The notes under the pieces are model-generated. The model ran no database searches. It saw nothing but the letters and a program-made list of their open reading frames with translations, and was not told the DNA's origin. Positions 34,528 to 46,629 of a DNA stretch of 64,000 bases are shown here, piece after piece (the stretch's first letter is position 1; every line of letters starts with the position of its first letter). Source of the stretch: Hypoxylon rubiginosum. Lineage: Eukaryota > Ascomycota > Sordariomycetes > Xylariales > Hypoxylaceae. The stretch spans positions 124,001-188,000 of the forward strand of contig CADCXA010000059.1 in the NCBI GenBank assembly GCA_902806565.1, given 5' to 3'. The translations under genes were made by a program, and so were the position numbers.

Positions 34528-35487
34528 AAGCAGAATCGCAGTTGTAGTTTTGAGTTGATAGTCCCGGGATCGTTGCATTTTTAGGTGTGGTGTACCGAAT
34601 TGGATCCGTGGCCCGAGAATGGCTGGGTTTCCTTCTGGCGACCCCTGGGCCTTTTCCCTTGACAGGAATGGGCAGCCGTTCCAATGGGATATGGGATATG
34701 GGATCCAAGGCGTAGCGTAGTCAGATCGGGGTTATCCTGTAAGCTAAAGATACACACGCAGACACGCAGATACGCTGACACGGAACAGCGTACTATGTAA
34801 ACATTGGTGGACATTGGTGGAGAGATGTCGGCGCCCGCGCATGGGTTCAGATACTGTACCGGTGGTCTGGAGGACTAGCCAGATCTTGAAGTTACAGCCG
34901 AGCGTGGAGGTTGGCTATGTGGTGTGATAGGGTCCGTCAACTGTGATACGCCGTAGGATTCCCTCGTCACAAGCGTCGTCCGCCTCGGTCTGAGATATCC
35001 GGGAAGGAAAAGGACAAGAGTTCTGGGTCTATGATGCCCAGGGCGCCAGGTTGCGTCCTTTTGTGCCGTATTGTCTGTTTGAATACGACTCCTCACGCCC
35101 TGGGCCTGTTTCTACATCGTCATGTCGGTGATGTGCATGCTTGCTTGCTTGCTATGCCACCTACATGCAGGTATTAAGCAAAGGAACACGAAGACGAAGA
35201 GGTGGATGAGAAAAGCAGGTACTAGGGGATGCGGTGTAAAGGGCCCGAATTGCAGCGTCAAGATATGCGGCTATAGCGCTTATACCCCCTGTAACGGGCG
35301 GTGTTTTAGTAGCCTAGAACTACCAGGTAGGCACATGTAGGTACTGATTAGGCGACGTTTATGTGCCTAAACCTTAGGACCTTCCCGTCCCAACCGGGTG
35401 GAACATGGATGGCACCTAGCAGGGTACTTGTACCTAGGAGGTAGGGAATGCAGTGCTGTATGTCCCTTGTAGGTATAACACCTAGGT

Positions 35488-35503
35488 ACCTCCTATAGGA
35501 GGT
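35488..35503. repeat. Perfect 16-bp palindrome
   Basis: ACCTCCTATAGGAGGT is identical to its reverse complement. It lies within a 250-bp patch crowded with ACCTAGG and TAGGTAC words. Confidence 0.85.
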
Positions 35504-35661
35504 GTAGGTACTACATGTATCGAAGTAACAACCTTGGAAGTCAACTAACAGCACAGACTTTACCTGGCCAAGCTTGGGTCTACCTACCTGAAGTTGATAA
35601 GTCTACTGAAATCCCTTCTCCGAAGCTCTTAAAAAGGTAGAACTCGACCACCGACCACCTT

Positions 35662-35709
35662 TTACCCTACCAGTGCCTTACCCTACCAGTGCCTTACCCT
35701 ACCAGTGCC
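35662..35709. repeat. 16-bp tandem repeat, 3 copies
   Basis: The unit TTACCCTACCAGTGCC is present three times without change. A looser CCAGCC repeat follows to about 35745. Confidence 0.9.
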
Positions 35710-35970
35710 AGCCTACCAGCCGAGCCCAGCCAGCCCAGCCAGTCTACCCAAGTCTTACCCAGTCCAAGAAGAACCATCAATCAAAAATCAATGATTTCTG
35801 GCAATTCCAAATCCTGCTATTGGTCGCCACCGTGTAGAGTGCCCACTTCTCATACGGATAAGCCGTTACATGGACCGTTGGGCCTGAAACTGAAATACCT
35901 TACCCTACCGTCACTATGATAACGAGATACCTCCCTCCCGTTCTTAATCCAAACCACTTCTGACCTTTCC

Positions 35971-36005
35971 GACCTCTGACCTCTGACCTCTGACCTCTGA
36001 CCTCC
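35971..36005. repeat. 7-bp tandem repeat GACCTCT, 5 copies
   Basis: Four perfect units and one GACCTCC, about 260 bp upstream of the F-box gene start, inside its probable promoter or leader. Confidence 0.9.
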
Positions 36006-36262
36006 GACATCCCATCAGCTCCGCCCAGTTAGTAATATCTGGGTGTCGGCTTTTCCAAAGGGCCACGAGCCTTCAATATTGCCCTTTGGTAAGATTTAAT
36101 TCAAGAGCCCCGACCTCGACCAATCTGTCCTTTCCGCTTCCCCTCTCAGCTTCTCCACGTGGCCCGTGGCCCGTAACCCTTGTCAATTGGATCCTTCAAA
36201 CCCCTCCGACCTGTCGCTTGTGTCACCGCCGCTTGGGGTCCCCGCCGCGGACGCCATACGAA

Positions 36263-38236
36263 ATGGCTGGTGCCGAGGAAGCGAGAGGACGCGTCTGGCG
36301 TACAAGGTCCGCCACGACCGCCTCGTCGAGTGAATCTAGCGCCAGAGTCAACAATGATCCCGCACAGCAGCATGACGGCGAGGGGTTAGCATCAGGGTCA
36401 GCATCAGGATCAGAATCAGGATCAGGATTAGGGTCAGAGTCGGAACCGAAGCCCACTGTCACCGTCAACGTCCACAATCCCGCCGTCAGCTATGGAGGCG
36501 TCAATCCGGAAATTGAAGAGAATATTTACGCCGTCAAATCCGTCCCCGACGATGACTTGCGGCGTGATGCCACGGACCGCCGCAAAATGCTCGGCTCCGA
36601 TTTGGACGACGATGTAGTCCCGGCAAAGCGACGTAATACAACCCCAAGACACCGAGGTTCGTGAATTGAATTCCTGCTGCCAGCTCCCGCAGGCCATGGA
36701 CCATGGTTACGTCCCGCCCGGCGTGGTTAGCTTGGGACACCTCGTATTCAAGGTCCTGAAACTGATGATTCCAGAACCGAGTCCCGTCCGTACGCCCTCA
36801 AGCAGCCATTCCGATGCGAGCCATTTCCTCGACCTCCCATCCGAGCTTATCGATGCGATATTCTCCTGGCTGACTCCCCTGGAGTTAGCCACCGTATCCC
36901 AAGTCTGTCGCGTGTTACGCAACCACGCAAATTTCGACTCGCAATGGAAACAGCACGTATTATCAAATCTTCCGGAGCACCGCATCACCTCTCCATACCC
37001 GTGCAAGACCTGGCGAGAGCTTTATATATCGCACGATCCGTATTGGTTCCTGACGAAACACAAGTTGTGGTTTTGCGATCGCGAATTGACAGGTCAAGTA
37101 ATTATTGTTCGCTACGACGAGCGACGAGGGTGCATCGAAGGATACCAGCTACTCGCCACGCGGAATCGGGAGGGTAGCGAACCGTGGCTTGCCGACCAGG
37201 ACGTCCACATTCATTACTTTGAGCCTACCGTCAAACTGCATCTTGACAAGCCAATCTTGCAGCTCAATGTCGACAGCTTAGAGAACATAGCCCGCGGTAG
37301 ATCGGCACCCTTCCGGCATTTCTTTTCAGAGCAGCCGATGCGAATTAATAATGGGACAGATCCTCGGATTAGCAACTTCCTCCTCGCGAAGCCGCTTAGT
37401 AAAGCAGCTCTGGCGGGTCGAATGGCCAACGAATTTCCTCACGGTTACGTCTGGCCTTCGCCTGCAATTCCAGCTCGTCATCGCGTGACAGGCCAGCCAG
37501 CGGGAGTCCATCCGCTCGCGACATCCGTCAATTACACCAGATCAACCGCAGCCATGTGGCAACCGCGCACCCGCTCGGAGGCGTCTGACCAGATTTTTCG
37601 TATTCGGCAGTGGATGGAAATGGGGCCGCCAACTCTGGGTGTGCACTTCGCCGAGGAGGTAGTAACTTATTCCACGCTTGATCCTGTCTTATACACCCCG
37701 ACCGCCGAGAAGCCGTGGAGAGGGATCTGGGTTGGAGACTATAGCGGGCATGGTTGCGAATTCTTGTTGATTAACCAACTCGAAGTGGATGGAGAGGAAG
37801 ACGAGAAGCCGCTAGCACGGCTCGAAGGTGAAACGGAGGCTGCGTTCCAGGAGCGTTTCTTGAGCGAGCGTGTTCATCGCGGTCGTCTTGAGGCGATCAA
37901 GTTGACGGGTGACGCGAATGTGCCGAGGGGCGAGTATACTTTTGTTGCAGATGACCTTGGCGAGGATGGGTTCATCGGTATAGCTCAGGAGCCGCCGTTT
38001 CAGGGCGCCCGCGTTGTGAAGAGTAAGGGTCACATTGCGCACCTGGGATTTATCAACGGTAAGACACTCAGCCCTTGGTCCCCTATATTGCTTTACTGAT
38101 CCAAAGTGTAGACAAGTACATCGAGTCGCAGCTCCTCCTACTCTCATATAATCGCCTGGCGCAGTATTGGATTGGGTTTGGTCACATCAGCTTTTTCGAA
38201 AGAGTCGATATCGACCAATTCCTCGTGCCCCAGTAA
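36263..38236 (+). CDS. F-box protein with FBXO31-like C-terminal domain
   Basis: The preferred model is join(36263-36656, 36775-38058, 38112-38236), 600 residues. Exon 1 encodes a disordered acidic tail with a Ser-Gly/Ser-Glu repeat. An alternative join 36660/36731 also keeps frame, and the first exon could belong elsewhere. The F-box is HFLDLPSELIDAIFSWLTPL and what follows, an SCF substrate-receptor motif. The rest carries blocks typical of the fungal FBXO31-like (cyclin-D1-binding-type) fold: WRGIWVGDYSGHGCEFLLI, LEAIKLTGDANVPRGEYTF and GARVVKSKGHIAHLGF. After the last intron come DKYIESQLLLLS, YWIGFGHISFFERVDID and FLVPQ. It probably selects a target for ubiquitination; the target is unknown. 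Confidence 0.8.
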
Positions 38237-39212
38237 ATGCTAAGCGTTACTTCTAATGCACATAATATGTTCATGTACATAGTATTTCTAAGAACTTGAT
38301 AATTCTTCACATTTGACTCGGGATACACTTGCTGGTCGAGGTCGGGTTATTTAATTACAGCCGCGTAATCGCTGGTATCTACCTCCTCTTTTCCATAGAT
38401 CAGTTTGATTATCAACCTTGCTAGTCTCATCATCTGCTTGAGGTTGATAGCATATTTTTCCCTTTGAAAGACTTTGACGCCGCGGGTCCGCGTGTTACAT
38501 ATAAGGCCAACCTCCTCGAAGGTGATGATGTGTGTAAACCTCGAGATTAGTTAACTCATCTTATATCTTGAAAATTGAAAACTGTCCGCTAAGGAGAAGT
38601 TCAACCATATCCGTCCGAAAGGCCGCAGTTTCAACCTTCTTCATAGAATCTTGTCACTTGAGTAAAAGTTAGCTCTAAGGTTGAGACATCGAACCACCAG
38701 GAAGAAAATCAAATAGCGCTGATAGGAATCAAATCTATCCTTTCCGATGCTTCGTCTTCGCTTTATCACAACCCAATACTGCGCACCAATTGAATATCAC
38801 CGGATCTATGTAGAAGCTTTTTAATGGATCATATCCCCACCGAATAAGCTGTGGTCTGTGCCTAACCCCTGTTCTCTGGCTCAGTGACCCACGACGTCAT
38901 CCACTATCCTGCAATTTTGAGACACCGAGACATTCCAGAGATACAAAGAGCATGTAGACCTTTAGCATCGTTTCCAACTTTTGCAGCTTGCTTCACATTT
39001 TCCCCTCAAGGCTCAAGTTATTCCAGTATTCACTATAATATTATATCATTCGCGGTACCGTCTCTCTGACCTCTACTCTTTTCACAACCCAAGGATCCTG
39101 GAGCAAAAGCAAAGGCTGATACTAGATAATTAATTGATTCAGGGCTTGTGGCTGTATTGAAGGCTACTGACCCCCGAAAGCCCAACTCCGACGGTACAGG
39201 ATCGCCCCAGAC
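38237..39212. other. Intergenic, about 1 kb
   Basis: It contains the 3' flank of the F-box gene and the promoter of the DUF1769 gene. No gene is seen. Confidence 0.6.
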
Positions 39213-40423
39213 ATGGCAGAGAAATACATCATTCGAGTAACTGCCGGGTCGGGTTACGATTCAGAAAAGCATGTAGTAGTGCCTGTTAACACACACGAGC
39301 CGGTCAAAATCAGCAGTGATCTAGGCGATACTGACTTGAACGTCCGCGTCCAAAATTACCGTGGACTACCCAGAAATTCGCCTAACACGTCTCCGTACTT
39401 CTCCCTAGAGCCTCATGCTACCAACCAGGACCAGTATAGCATAGCGATTCGCTTCACACCCAAGAAGCCTACCTCCAGCGCCAGTTCAAAGGCGCCCTCC
39501 GCCGCCCCATCAACGTCATCGTCTCCCGAATCCAGTGAGGAAGACAGTGATGAAGAAGAGCCTTTGAATGGCATTTCAGGAGCGGATCTCCAGTTCGGTA
39601 ATGACTTTGAACACCCCATTCGGGATCGTCTCCCACCTGGCTTTAGCTACGCCATGAATATTGTCAAATGGTGGATTGATCCCGGCCTCGACGGCGATGT
39701 GTATACCGACAAACCCTACCTCTATGGGCCAGCACTTTCGTCCTTCAATGCCATCCACGTAGGCCCGGGGGAGCATGACCCAGAGAAGGGTGGGCTGCAT
39801 TTCGAAGAAGGCGGAGATGAGGACGGCCAGAAAGAACGGCAGGCTATCGGCGCACCAGAAACCGCCAAAGACCGCATGAAGTGGGCTCTAAAGCCGGCCA
39901 ACAAGGACAGATGGATCTTCCAGTACGACAAGACGTATTGCCTTGACTTCTTCAATCCATACCTAGACTTCAACGAGTTCAGCCTACGCCTACCGGGCTT
40001 CACGTTACCGATAATGAAATACTGGGACGGTCAAGGCTTACGGTAAGCTTATTACTAACTTCTAACCTCGCCCTCCTTTTCGTACCCTTTCTTTATTGGA
40101 TTTGGCGTGTCTCATTGTTCCGTCCTGCCTCATCTAGGTCCAAACCGAAGCACTCACACACCCTTAGATACGTCCTCCGGAACCGGGCTACGGACGACAC
40201 GTACCTAGTTATCGTGTTTACGCTCCATCTCAAAGAAGACGTCAATGAAGACGGGTCCCTCAAGCCGGCAGCGCTTTCGGCGATGAAGGAGGCGGGGAAA
40301 GTGTCGACGGAAACCAAGGATGTGAACAAGGACGAGGATTACCAGGAGGCAAGGAAACACTTCGAGAAACTTAATGTTGATGAAGGGCCCGGAGTCCAGG
40401 AGGATGATGGCGGCGTGGACTGA
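39213..40423 (+). CDS. DUF1769 family protein
   Basis: The model is join(39213-40042, 40138-40423), 371 residues, one 95-bp intron with a pyrimidine-rich end. The family is found across fungi and is uncharacterised. Its hallmark blocks are all present: ADLQFGNDFEHPIRDRLPPG, MNIVKWWIDPGLDGDVYTDK, PYLYGPALSSFNAIHVG, then WIFQYDKTYCLDFFNPYLDF and, after the intron, SHTLRYVLRN. A Ser/Asp/Glu-rich linker (about residues 92-118) is low complexity. There is no signal peptide or membrane helix, so it is expected to be cytosolic or peripheral. The gene looks intact and is probably conserved housekeeping. Confidence 0.88.
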
Positions 40424-41220
40424 ATTGGGTAACAGACTTACACATCAATAGAGCCAGGTCGAATGAAGGGTTAGAATAGAGGGATTCACTAATACCAGGT
40501 ATGAAGTTAACAAATATCATTAGCCCAATATGAAATACGTAAGGGGCCTGTGGAGATAGTAGTTCACATATGCATCCTCACATGAGTAAGCCCTTCTTGC
40601 TAAGCTTTCCAAGTTCCTTGGATTTGGTCAATACGAGTTCTACTAGAATTGGACGTGCCAACCGACCTGGGGAAAAGCAAGTTATGCAGGAAATGAGCGA
40701 GGCATATACTACATCAATACAAGCGTAAAAGCCCGGATGTTTCTGCCTTTCCTCTCCTCTCATCAATTGACCTCTCACCGATTCTTCAAGAAGAGCGACT
40801 ACAGGGCCCGTAGAATCCGGATAAGAGCCGACCCCTATGCGGGGGAAAAAGGACTAACCTTTCCTGGGACTCCCGACCGACTACCGAACCAAGCATCGCG
40901 TTCTAAATTAGCTTCATCGCTAAGAACGCGATCTAGTTTATGGATCTCCACGTCGTGACCCTGCGTAGCTATGCTTGCCTTCTCCGCAAATAGGCCTGTT
41001 CCTGGGTAACCAAGACGCGATGACCCGCTGTCTAGACATTGCGTAATATGAACGTAGAAAGACGAGCTGGGATCGCAGGTTGTGGGATGTATAAAAGCTA
41101 CCTAACGCGATGATGAGTGGATAGAACAATGTGAATAGATTAGAAGGGCGATCGATCACTCGTCAATACCGTTCACTGCCAGCACCTCACGGTAGAGAAG
41201 TGTCATCAAGTTCGTTGAAG
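40424..41220. other. Intergenic, about 0.8 kb, promoter of GH3 gene
   Basis: It holds the terminator of the DUF1769 gene and the GH3 promoter. No gene is seen. Confidence 0.6.
41090..41096 (+). promoter_or_regulatory. TATA box of the GH3 gene
   Basis: TATAAAA lies 131 bp upstream of the chosen ATG at 41221, consistent with a leader of about 100 nt. Confidence 0.55.
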
Positions 41221-43680
41221 ATGGTCCGTCTCGCTATTTCTGTCGCATTCCTAGCCGTGGCCCAGGGCGTAACATACGCCTCGGTTCCTGCCAAAGCAAG
41301 AGATGATAGTCCTGCGTACTTGGACTCGTCGCTCTCGCCCAAGGAGCGCGCAGCCGACCTACTCCAACGGATGACTTGGGAAGAGAAGATCGGACAGCTA
41401 GGTGGCGTTCGAAAGACGCTCGGCCGAACAGATGGGCAGGCGACTTTCAATAAGACCGCCTTCGACTTGGTTCACAAGACACAAAACGGGCAAATTGGTG
41501 AGTGAAAATGAATGACTCCTATCTCAACTGATACATAGTGAATGGGTGGCTAATCTTCAACGGGGAAATAAACAGGTCTAGGACCTCAGTATAATTACGC
41601 CAAAGATGTGCTGCCCGTCGTGAACAAGTTGCGCGCCAAACAACTCAACAGCACGAGACTGGGCATCCCTTACGTGGTGATCACCGACTCACTAAACTCC
41701 ATGTGGGTTTCTGGCGGCACACTGTTCCCCGGCGTCGTTTCAATGGCCTCCTCATGGAATCTGGGTCTCTATGAGCAGGCCGTCGCCGCAATTCGGGACG
41801 AGAATCATGCACTTGGTGTGAATTGGGTTCTATCTCCGGAGCTCGACGTCGCCTATGATCCCAGGAACGGTCGAAATGGCGAAATGTGAGTTACCTAGTT
41901 CTTGTAGCTGTCTCGGGGGTATATTTGGCTAACCTTGCGAAGGTTTGGGGAAGATACCTACCTCATCTCGGAGTTCGGCACGCGGTACGTCAAGACGATG
42001 CAGGCGAAGGACGAAAACGGCTTCGTAAAGATCGCAACGACCATCAAGCACTGGGTATACGGCCGCAGTAACGGTGGTGTTAACCGGGCTAGCATGGAGG
42101 GTGGGATAAATCACATACTCAACGACCTCGCACCCCCGTATATTAAAGTCATCAGAGAGGCCGAGCCACTTTCGTTAATGGTTTCATACGCGTCGGTAGA
42201 CCGGGTGCCTATGTCCATCAACAAATACATGATTAAGGACGTACTTCGGGGTATCTTGGGATTCAAGGGGTTGATAATGTCGGACGCCAACTCCATCGAG
42301 TACACAGTGACGGAATCTAAGGTCTCCAAGTCTCGCGAGGACGCCGCTCAGAAGGCCCTTCGTGCCGGATTAGAGCACGAACTATCTCCTGGTGGAACTG
42401 GTTTCTTTCCGACGTTGATCAATCTCGTCAATATTACCGAGATTGCTAACCTGATTGATCAGTCGGTCTCAGCTTTACTTGAAATTAAGTTCGCGACTGG
42501 CGTCTTTGACAACCCGCTTCCGTCAGCCGAGACCTTGGAGAGCACGTTGAGAAACGAGCGTCACCTCGAGGTCAACCGAAACATCTCTCGAGAATCCATC
42601 GTGCTGCTAAAGAACGATGGAATCTTGCCACTCCAGAGGAGCAACGTGAGCAAAGTCGCGGTGGTTGGTGCCTACGCAGACATGATCAACGCCGGGATGT
42701 ATGCGGCCTGCAATGCTACAGACCCGGCCTATGGCAACTCGTTCCGCCGCAGTCTTGCACAAGAACTCGGAGACGAGAACGTTCTTTATGCAAAGGGTGT
42801 TGATGCGCTCCCGTCAAACGATAGCTCGGGAATCGATGCAGCTGTGGCGGCGGCTCGGGAGGCCGGGCTCGCAGTTGTGGTGCTCGGTTCCGGATATGGC
42901 ACATTCGACTTGTCCGAGATGAACAACCGTCGCACCGATGGCGAAGGCTTTGCACATGCCGACCTCGGATTCCCAGGTCTTCAGCAGCAACTTCTCGATG
43001 CGGTGCTAGACACAGGTGTTCCGACCGTGCTAGTCATGAGCAGCGGGCAGACATTCGTGTTGAATGAGTCGACGGTGCGGTCCGGTGCTATATTGCACTC
43101 CTGGCTCTCTGGCGAATTCACGGGCGACGCACTAGTCGAGATCCTTTTTGGTGACGTGAATCCTAGTGGGAAGTTGACGGTGACGATGCCGCAGGCTAAC
43201 GGCGCGTTCCCTGTTGCGTATGACTATCTGGCATCTGACGATCAGGGAGGTTTCGCCACTGCTACCTTATATGACTGGCAATGGCCTCAGGTGACCCGTT
43301 ATGCGCCACTTCGGTTTGGCTACGGGCTGAGCTACACGACCTTCGACATCTCCTCGCCTACGGCGTCTTGTTCGGATAACGTAACGATAAGCACGACGGT
43401 AACCAACACGGGTAATGTGACGGGTAAGGAGGTAGTACAGCTATACTATCGGCCGGAATACAGCGTGGTCGAATTCCCCGTAATGAAGCTTATCCGCTTC
43501 AAAAAGGTTGATCTGGCTGCGGGCGAGTCGACGGCTGTTAGCTGGACGGTTCCAACAAGCGAGCTAGGGTACTATATCGACGGGGACTGGAACGTGGATT
43601 ATGGAAACTATACCTTCTGGGTTGGAAGTAGTTCTAGGACGGAGGACCTACAACAGCTGAACGTGACATTATTGGGATAA
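41221..43680 (+). CDS. Secreted GH3 beta-glucosidase-like glycoside hydrolase
   Basis: The model is join(41221-41497, 41576-41885, 41943-43680), 774 residues. The ATG at 41221 is chosen because it begins a clean signal peptide (MVRLAISVAFLAVAQGVTYA). Domain order is the GH3 barrel, the GH3 C-terminal alpha/beta sandwich and a fibronectin III-like domain. Barrel blocks are GIPYVVITDSLNSMW, NWVLSPELDVAYDPRNGRNG then FGEDTYLISEFG, KIATTIKHW and the nucleophile block GLIMSDANSIEYT with Asp at about 310. The sandwich has ESIVLLKNDGILPL and a GFPGLQQQLLDAV helix. FGYGLSYTTFDIS and TNTGNVTGKEVVQLYY mark the Fn3-like end. It should remove non-reducing beta-linked sugars outside the cell; the exact substrate is not predictable. 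It is convergent with the regulator gene. Confidence 0.9.
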
Positions 43681-43879
43681 AGTAGAAATTAGCTGGCATC
43701 AACTTTATGGTATGCTTAAACAGCTAGTAGATAATAAACAAATTGGTTCAAGATTCTGCGTTAGATCCCGACAATAATGAGTAGGTGGATTATAAACTCA
43801 TATTTTAAGGATATAGACATAGACTGCTACATACTCTGCGTTGATGTAGTACGTTTGTTTGACCGCAGTAGTATATTTA

Positions 43880-45978
43880 TTATGTTGAAAGGTTGTTGTA
43901 GAGCCAATCCTGGTCATATTGGCCAAACCACAAGGAGAAAGGGAACTGCAAGTTTTCTGTCTGGTCTGACACGGAGGGGCTGAGGGTTGAGTCGCCATAG
44001 AATTGGATCTGCTGGTCTGGGTGATTTTCGAGGTAGTTCTCAGTATTGGACACCAAGGGTGAATAATCTTGGTCTTGCTCTGTTCTAGATTCGTTTTCTG
44101 TAGATTGGTTGTTATTCGATGACGAGTGTGTGGGATGCGAGACTCTCGAATCCTTAGTATGGCCCTTATTATGGCCTTGCCTAATCGTTCGCCCATCATC
44201 ATCATCTCCATCGGAGAACTCTGCCTGTCTGAGAAGACTGTGGATCGCAAGTCGCTGTCTAGCTTTGGCGGCAGATGACAGCTGATTTTCCGGATTGCCT
44301 CGTGTAAAGTTGTTGGCATTAGGTGAAGATGGACAGGTAGGCGCGCTTCCATAAAGGGAGAAAATTCTAACGGAGCGCTGCATTTCCCTAATAATGGGAC
44401 TAACAAGGGCGGAAGAGCCGTAGAATCGCTTCAGCGCGGCCAAACATAGATCGGCTCTGCTGGAGGCAAACTCAGGATTAGGACGGTCTCTGGTTTTGCC
44501 GAAGCGCGATATGAAGAGGAGAAGACGTGTCGCATGGTACGCGCAAATAGCTATGTCGAACTCGAGTAGAAGTCGGCTTGTGCTCTGTTGGTTTAGGCTA
44601 GTTAGGATCTCAATAATCGCCGTCGAGTGTCTTAGGCAATGTCGCTCTGCTTCGGCGGAATATTCGGGATTGATAGCATCAAGAATCACAGCAGGGGCAG
44701 CTTCAGGGTATCCGTGTAACAAGAGACGAAATAAGTCGCAATGACTTTGATGCCATGATATATGTACCAAGACTCGCCGCGGTAGCCACGGATCTCCCAG
44801 CATATTCGCAATTCGATCGGGTGGTAGTTCTACAGCGCCAGACATAGAACTAATCTCGGAGAGACCTAGCTGGAAATCGTTGATAAGTTTTGTCAGTAAC
44901 GGATATGGCTGTTCGCATAATGCCACGCCCCTCGTCAACTTCATAATATCCCTTCGAACATTCTCTAGTCTCACATGAAGATTATACGAGCCGTTGTCTC
45001 CAGGATGGACGGCATCGCTAAAGTCCTCCTCGGAACTCGGCAGCTGCAAGTAAATACTTTCGAAAGGACATAGCTCGAACTCAGGAAGGCCAACGGAGAA
45101 GTATCTCTCGGTGATCTTGAGGGACCATACGATCCGACGGCGTACTTCCTTCGCAATAGGATCAAGGTCCTGGCGTTCATGGTTTAAGCGCATAGCTGCA
45201 GCGGAGCGAGCAGCAATAGCTATGAGCATGAAGGCTCTTTGGAAGCGGCCGGATTCCATGAAATAATGGATAATTAGGAGTAGGGCCTGTAGCCGCGGTA
45301 TCGTAGGGGATTCCAGATGCTGCAAGATATACTGCTCGGCCTCTTCAACCCAGCGGGGTGCCTCCTCCATCTCCTGTGCCGAATACAGTGCCGTGATAGC
45401 ACATATTGCTAGGCTCAATACTTTATGCCGCTCGCCATCTCTACACCGTCTCTTAGTCGTTGCGGGATGCAGGAACGCGAATGACGGCATAGGATAGATC
45501 TTTTCGAAGAACGTGTCGACAAGGGCTAGCATCACATCTGATATGGCGGGAGTGGAGTCATCGTCTTCGGAGGATGATACAGCGGGAACCACGTTTAGAA
45601 TTGGTCTCTTCGGAGTAGGATATACACACTCCCGCCCTCGACGTTTGCAGTTGGAGCATCGAGGGGCTGTACCCGAGCACTTCACCTTGGAATCACGGCA
45701 AGATGCACAAGCTCGCACGCCTCGTAACCTCCGTGGTCTGCGTGGCTCGATAGATTCCGGGACGTAGGAACAATCTAGGCCTAACCGTTCACAGTTTCCG
45801 CATGACTCTTGTCGTTTATCACACCTGACCTATCGAGCACAGTTTAGTGCTGACCGATGAGAAGACATAGGCTCCACGACAGCGGCAATAATCATACCTT
45901 ACGATATCGGCATTGGGTGCATGTTCCTTGTGCAGAGGGAGACCCAGTCGCGTTAAAACGTCCTACATACGTCTCCAT
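43880..45978 (-). CDS. Transcription factor with two consecutive Zn2Cys6 clusters
   Basis: The model is complement(43880-45829, 45898-45978), 676 residues with one 68-bp intron. Read through this intron, two complete binuclear zinc clusters appear. Cluster 1 has Cys at 20, 23, 30, 37, 40 and 47; cluster 2 has Cys at 68, 71, 78, 85, 88 and 95. Both have C-x2-C-x6-C-x6-C-x2-C-x6-C spacing, and an Arg/Pro-rich 20-residue linker joins them. The intron splits cluster 1 after CRYRK. The middle region (from about residue 135) is a fungal-specific regulatory domain, and the C-terminal third is Asn/Ser/Gln-rich and disordered, as in activation domains. It probably acts in the nucleus on neighbouring catabolic genes, but that is inference. 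A model starting only at the second cluster (45718) would lose the first. Confidence 0.85.
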
Positions 45979-46629
45979 CTTGACGACGACTATCGCTGTG
46001 TGGCCATGATTGGTGCCTTATGTAGGTACCTTTCCTTCAAGCCTCTTTCCCTAAGCTGACTTTGACGAACCGTATTTCCGATACCCAAGGATGTGGAATG
46101 AGAATATTCTTATATGGAATCCGCATAGAGAGGCTGACCATCGTCTATATAGGATAGTGCTGCAACGGACGGCTTGGCGGCTACTCGGTTAGATCTTGAT
46201 ACCTTTGAACCAGTTTGAGAGGCTATAGACAACTAATCAACACATGAATAGGGGTTTCCGTATTCTAAAGGCACCAAGAAAACATAGAAACTATTCCAAG
46301 AAACGATCAAGGAGCAGGAAAAAGGAAGATGATATTAACTGCCAACTGCCAACGCCAAGTCTCGTTAGTAGTAAGGCTTCGTAGAAATAAACGGAACGGT
46401 AGTGAGGGCGCGCGGGGAAGAACCGCATTGATGCATATCCCATTCCGAGCAATTGAAAAAGGTGGGGATGTAAATCTTGATATAGCGATAATATTCCATC
46501 ATTGTCAGCCCCTATGTTACGTAATCTCTCATTAGACGAAATTTGATGACTGTTGATTTTCGCCGTTGTCCTTTTCGGTTGCAACATTTATATCTTGAAT
46601 TTGATCTAGCTGTCACTCGAAAGCTTTAT
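45979..46629. other. Intergenic, promoter of the regulator
   Basis: The spacer runs from the regulator start to the 3' end of the sulfatase gene, both on the minus strand. No gene is seen. Confidence 0.6.

Larger units (their letters stand above)
32162..36262. other. Intergenic, about 4.1 kb, the longest gene-poor stretch
   Basis: No supported gene is seen. Content: low-complexity AT-rich DNA at 32240-33000; a purine- and GC-richer segment at 33000-34200 with open but unrecognised frames; an 8-bp triplicate at 34504; dense TAGGTA/ACCTAGG words and a 16-bp palindrome at 35330-35590; and two tandem repeats just upstream of the F-box gene. Confidence 0.55.

Noticed and set aside
35662..36005. 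Tandem repeats considered as telomere-like or CRISPR-like arrays
   Set aside because: Units are contiguous without spacers and the TTACCCTACC similarity to telomeric TTAGGG/CCCTAA is partial and internal to the contig.
43798..44406. 202-codon frame overlapping the regulator 3' end
   Set aside because: Same strand but another frame, no motif; the regulator frame continues through the region to its own stop.
45718..45720. Translation start of the regulator just before the second zinc cluster
   Set aside because: This codon is GTG; an upstream exon with a true ATG adds a complete first cluster in phase, which is a better model.
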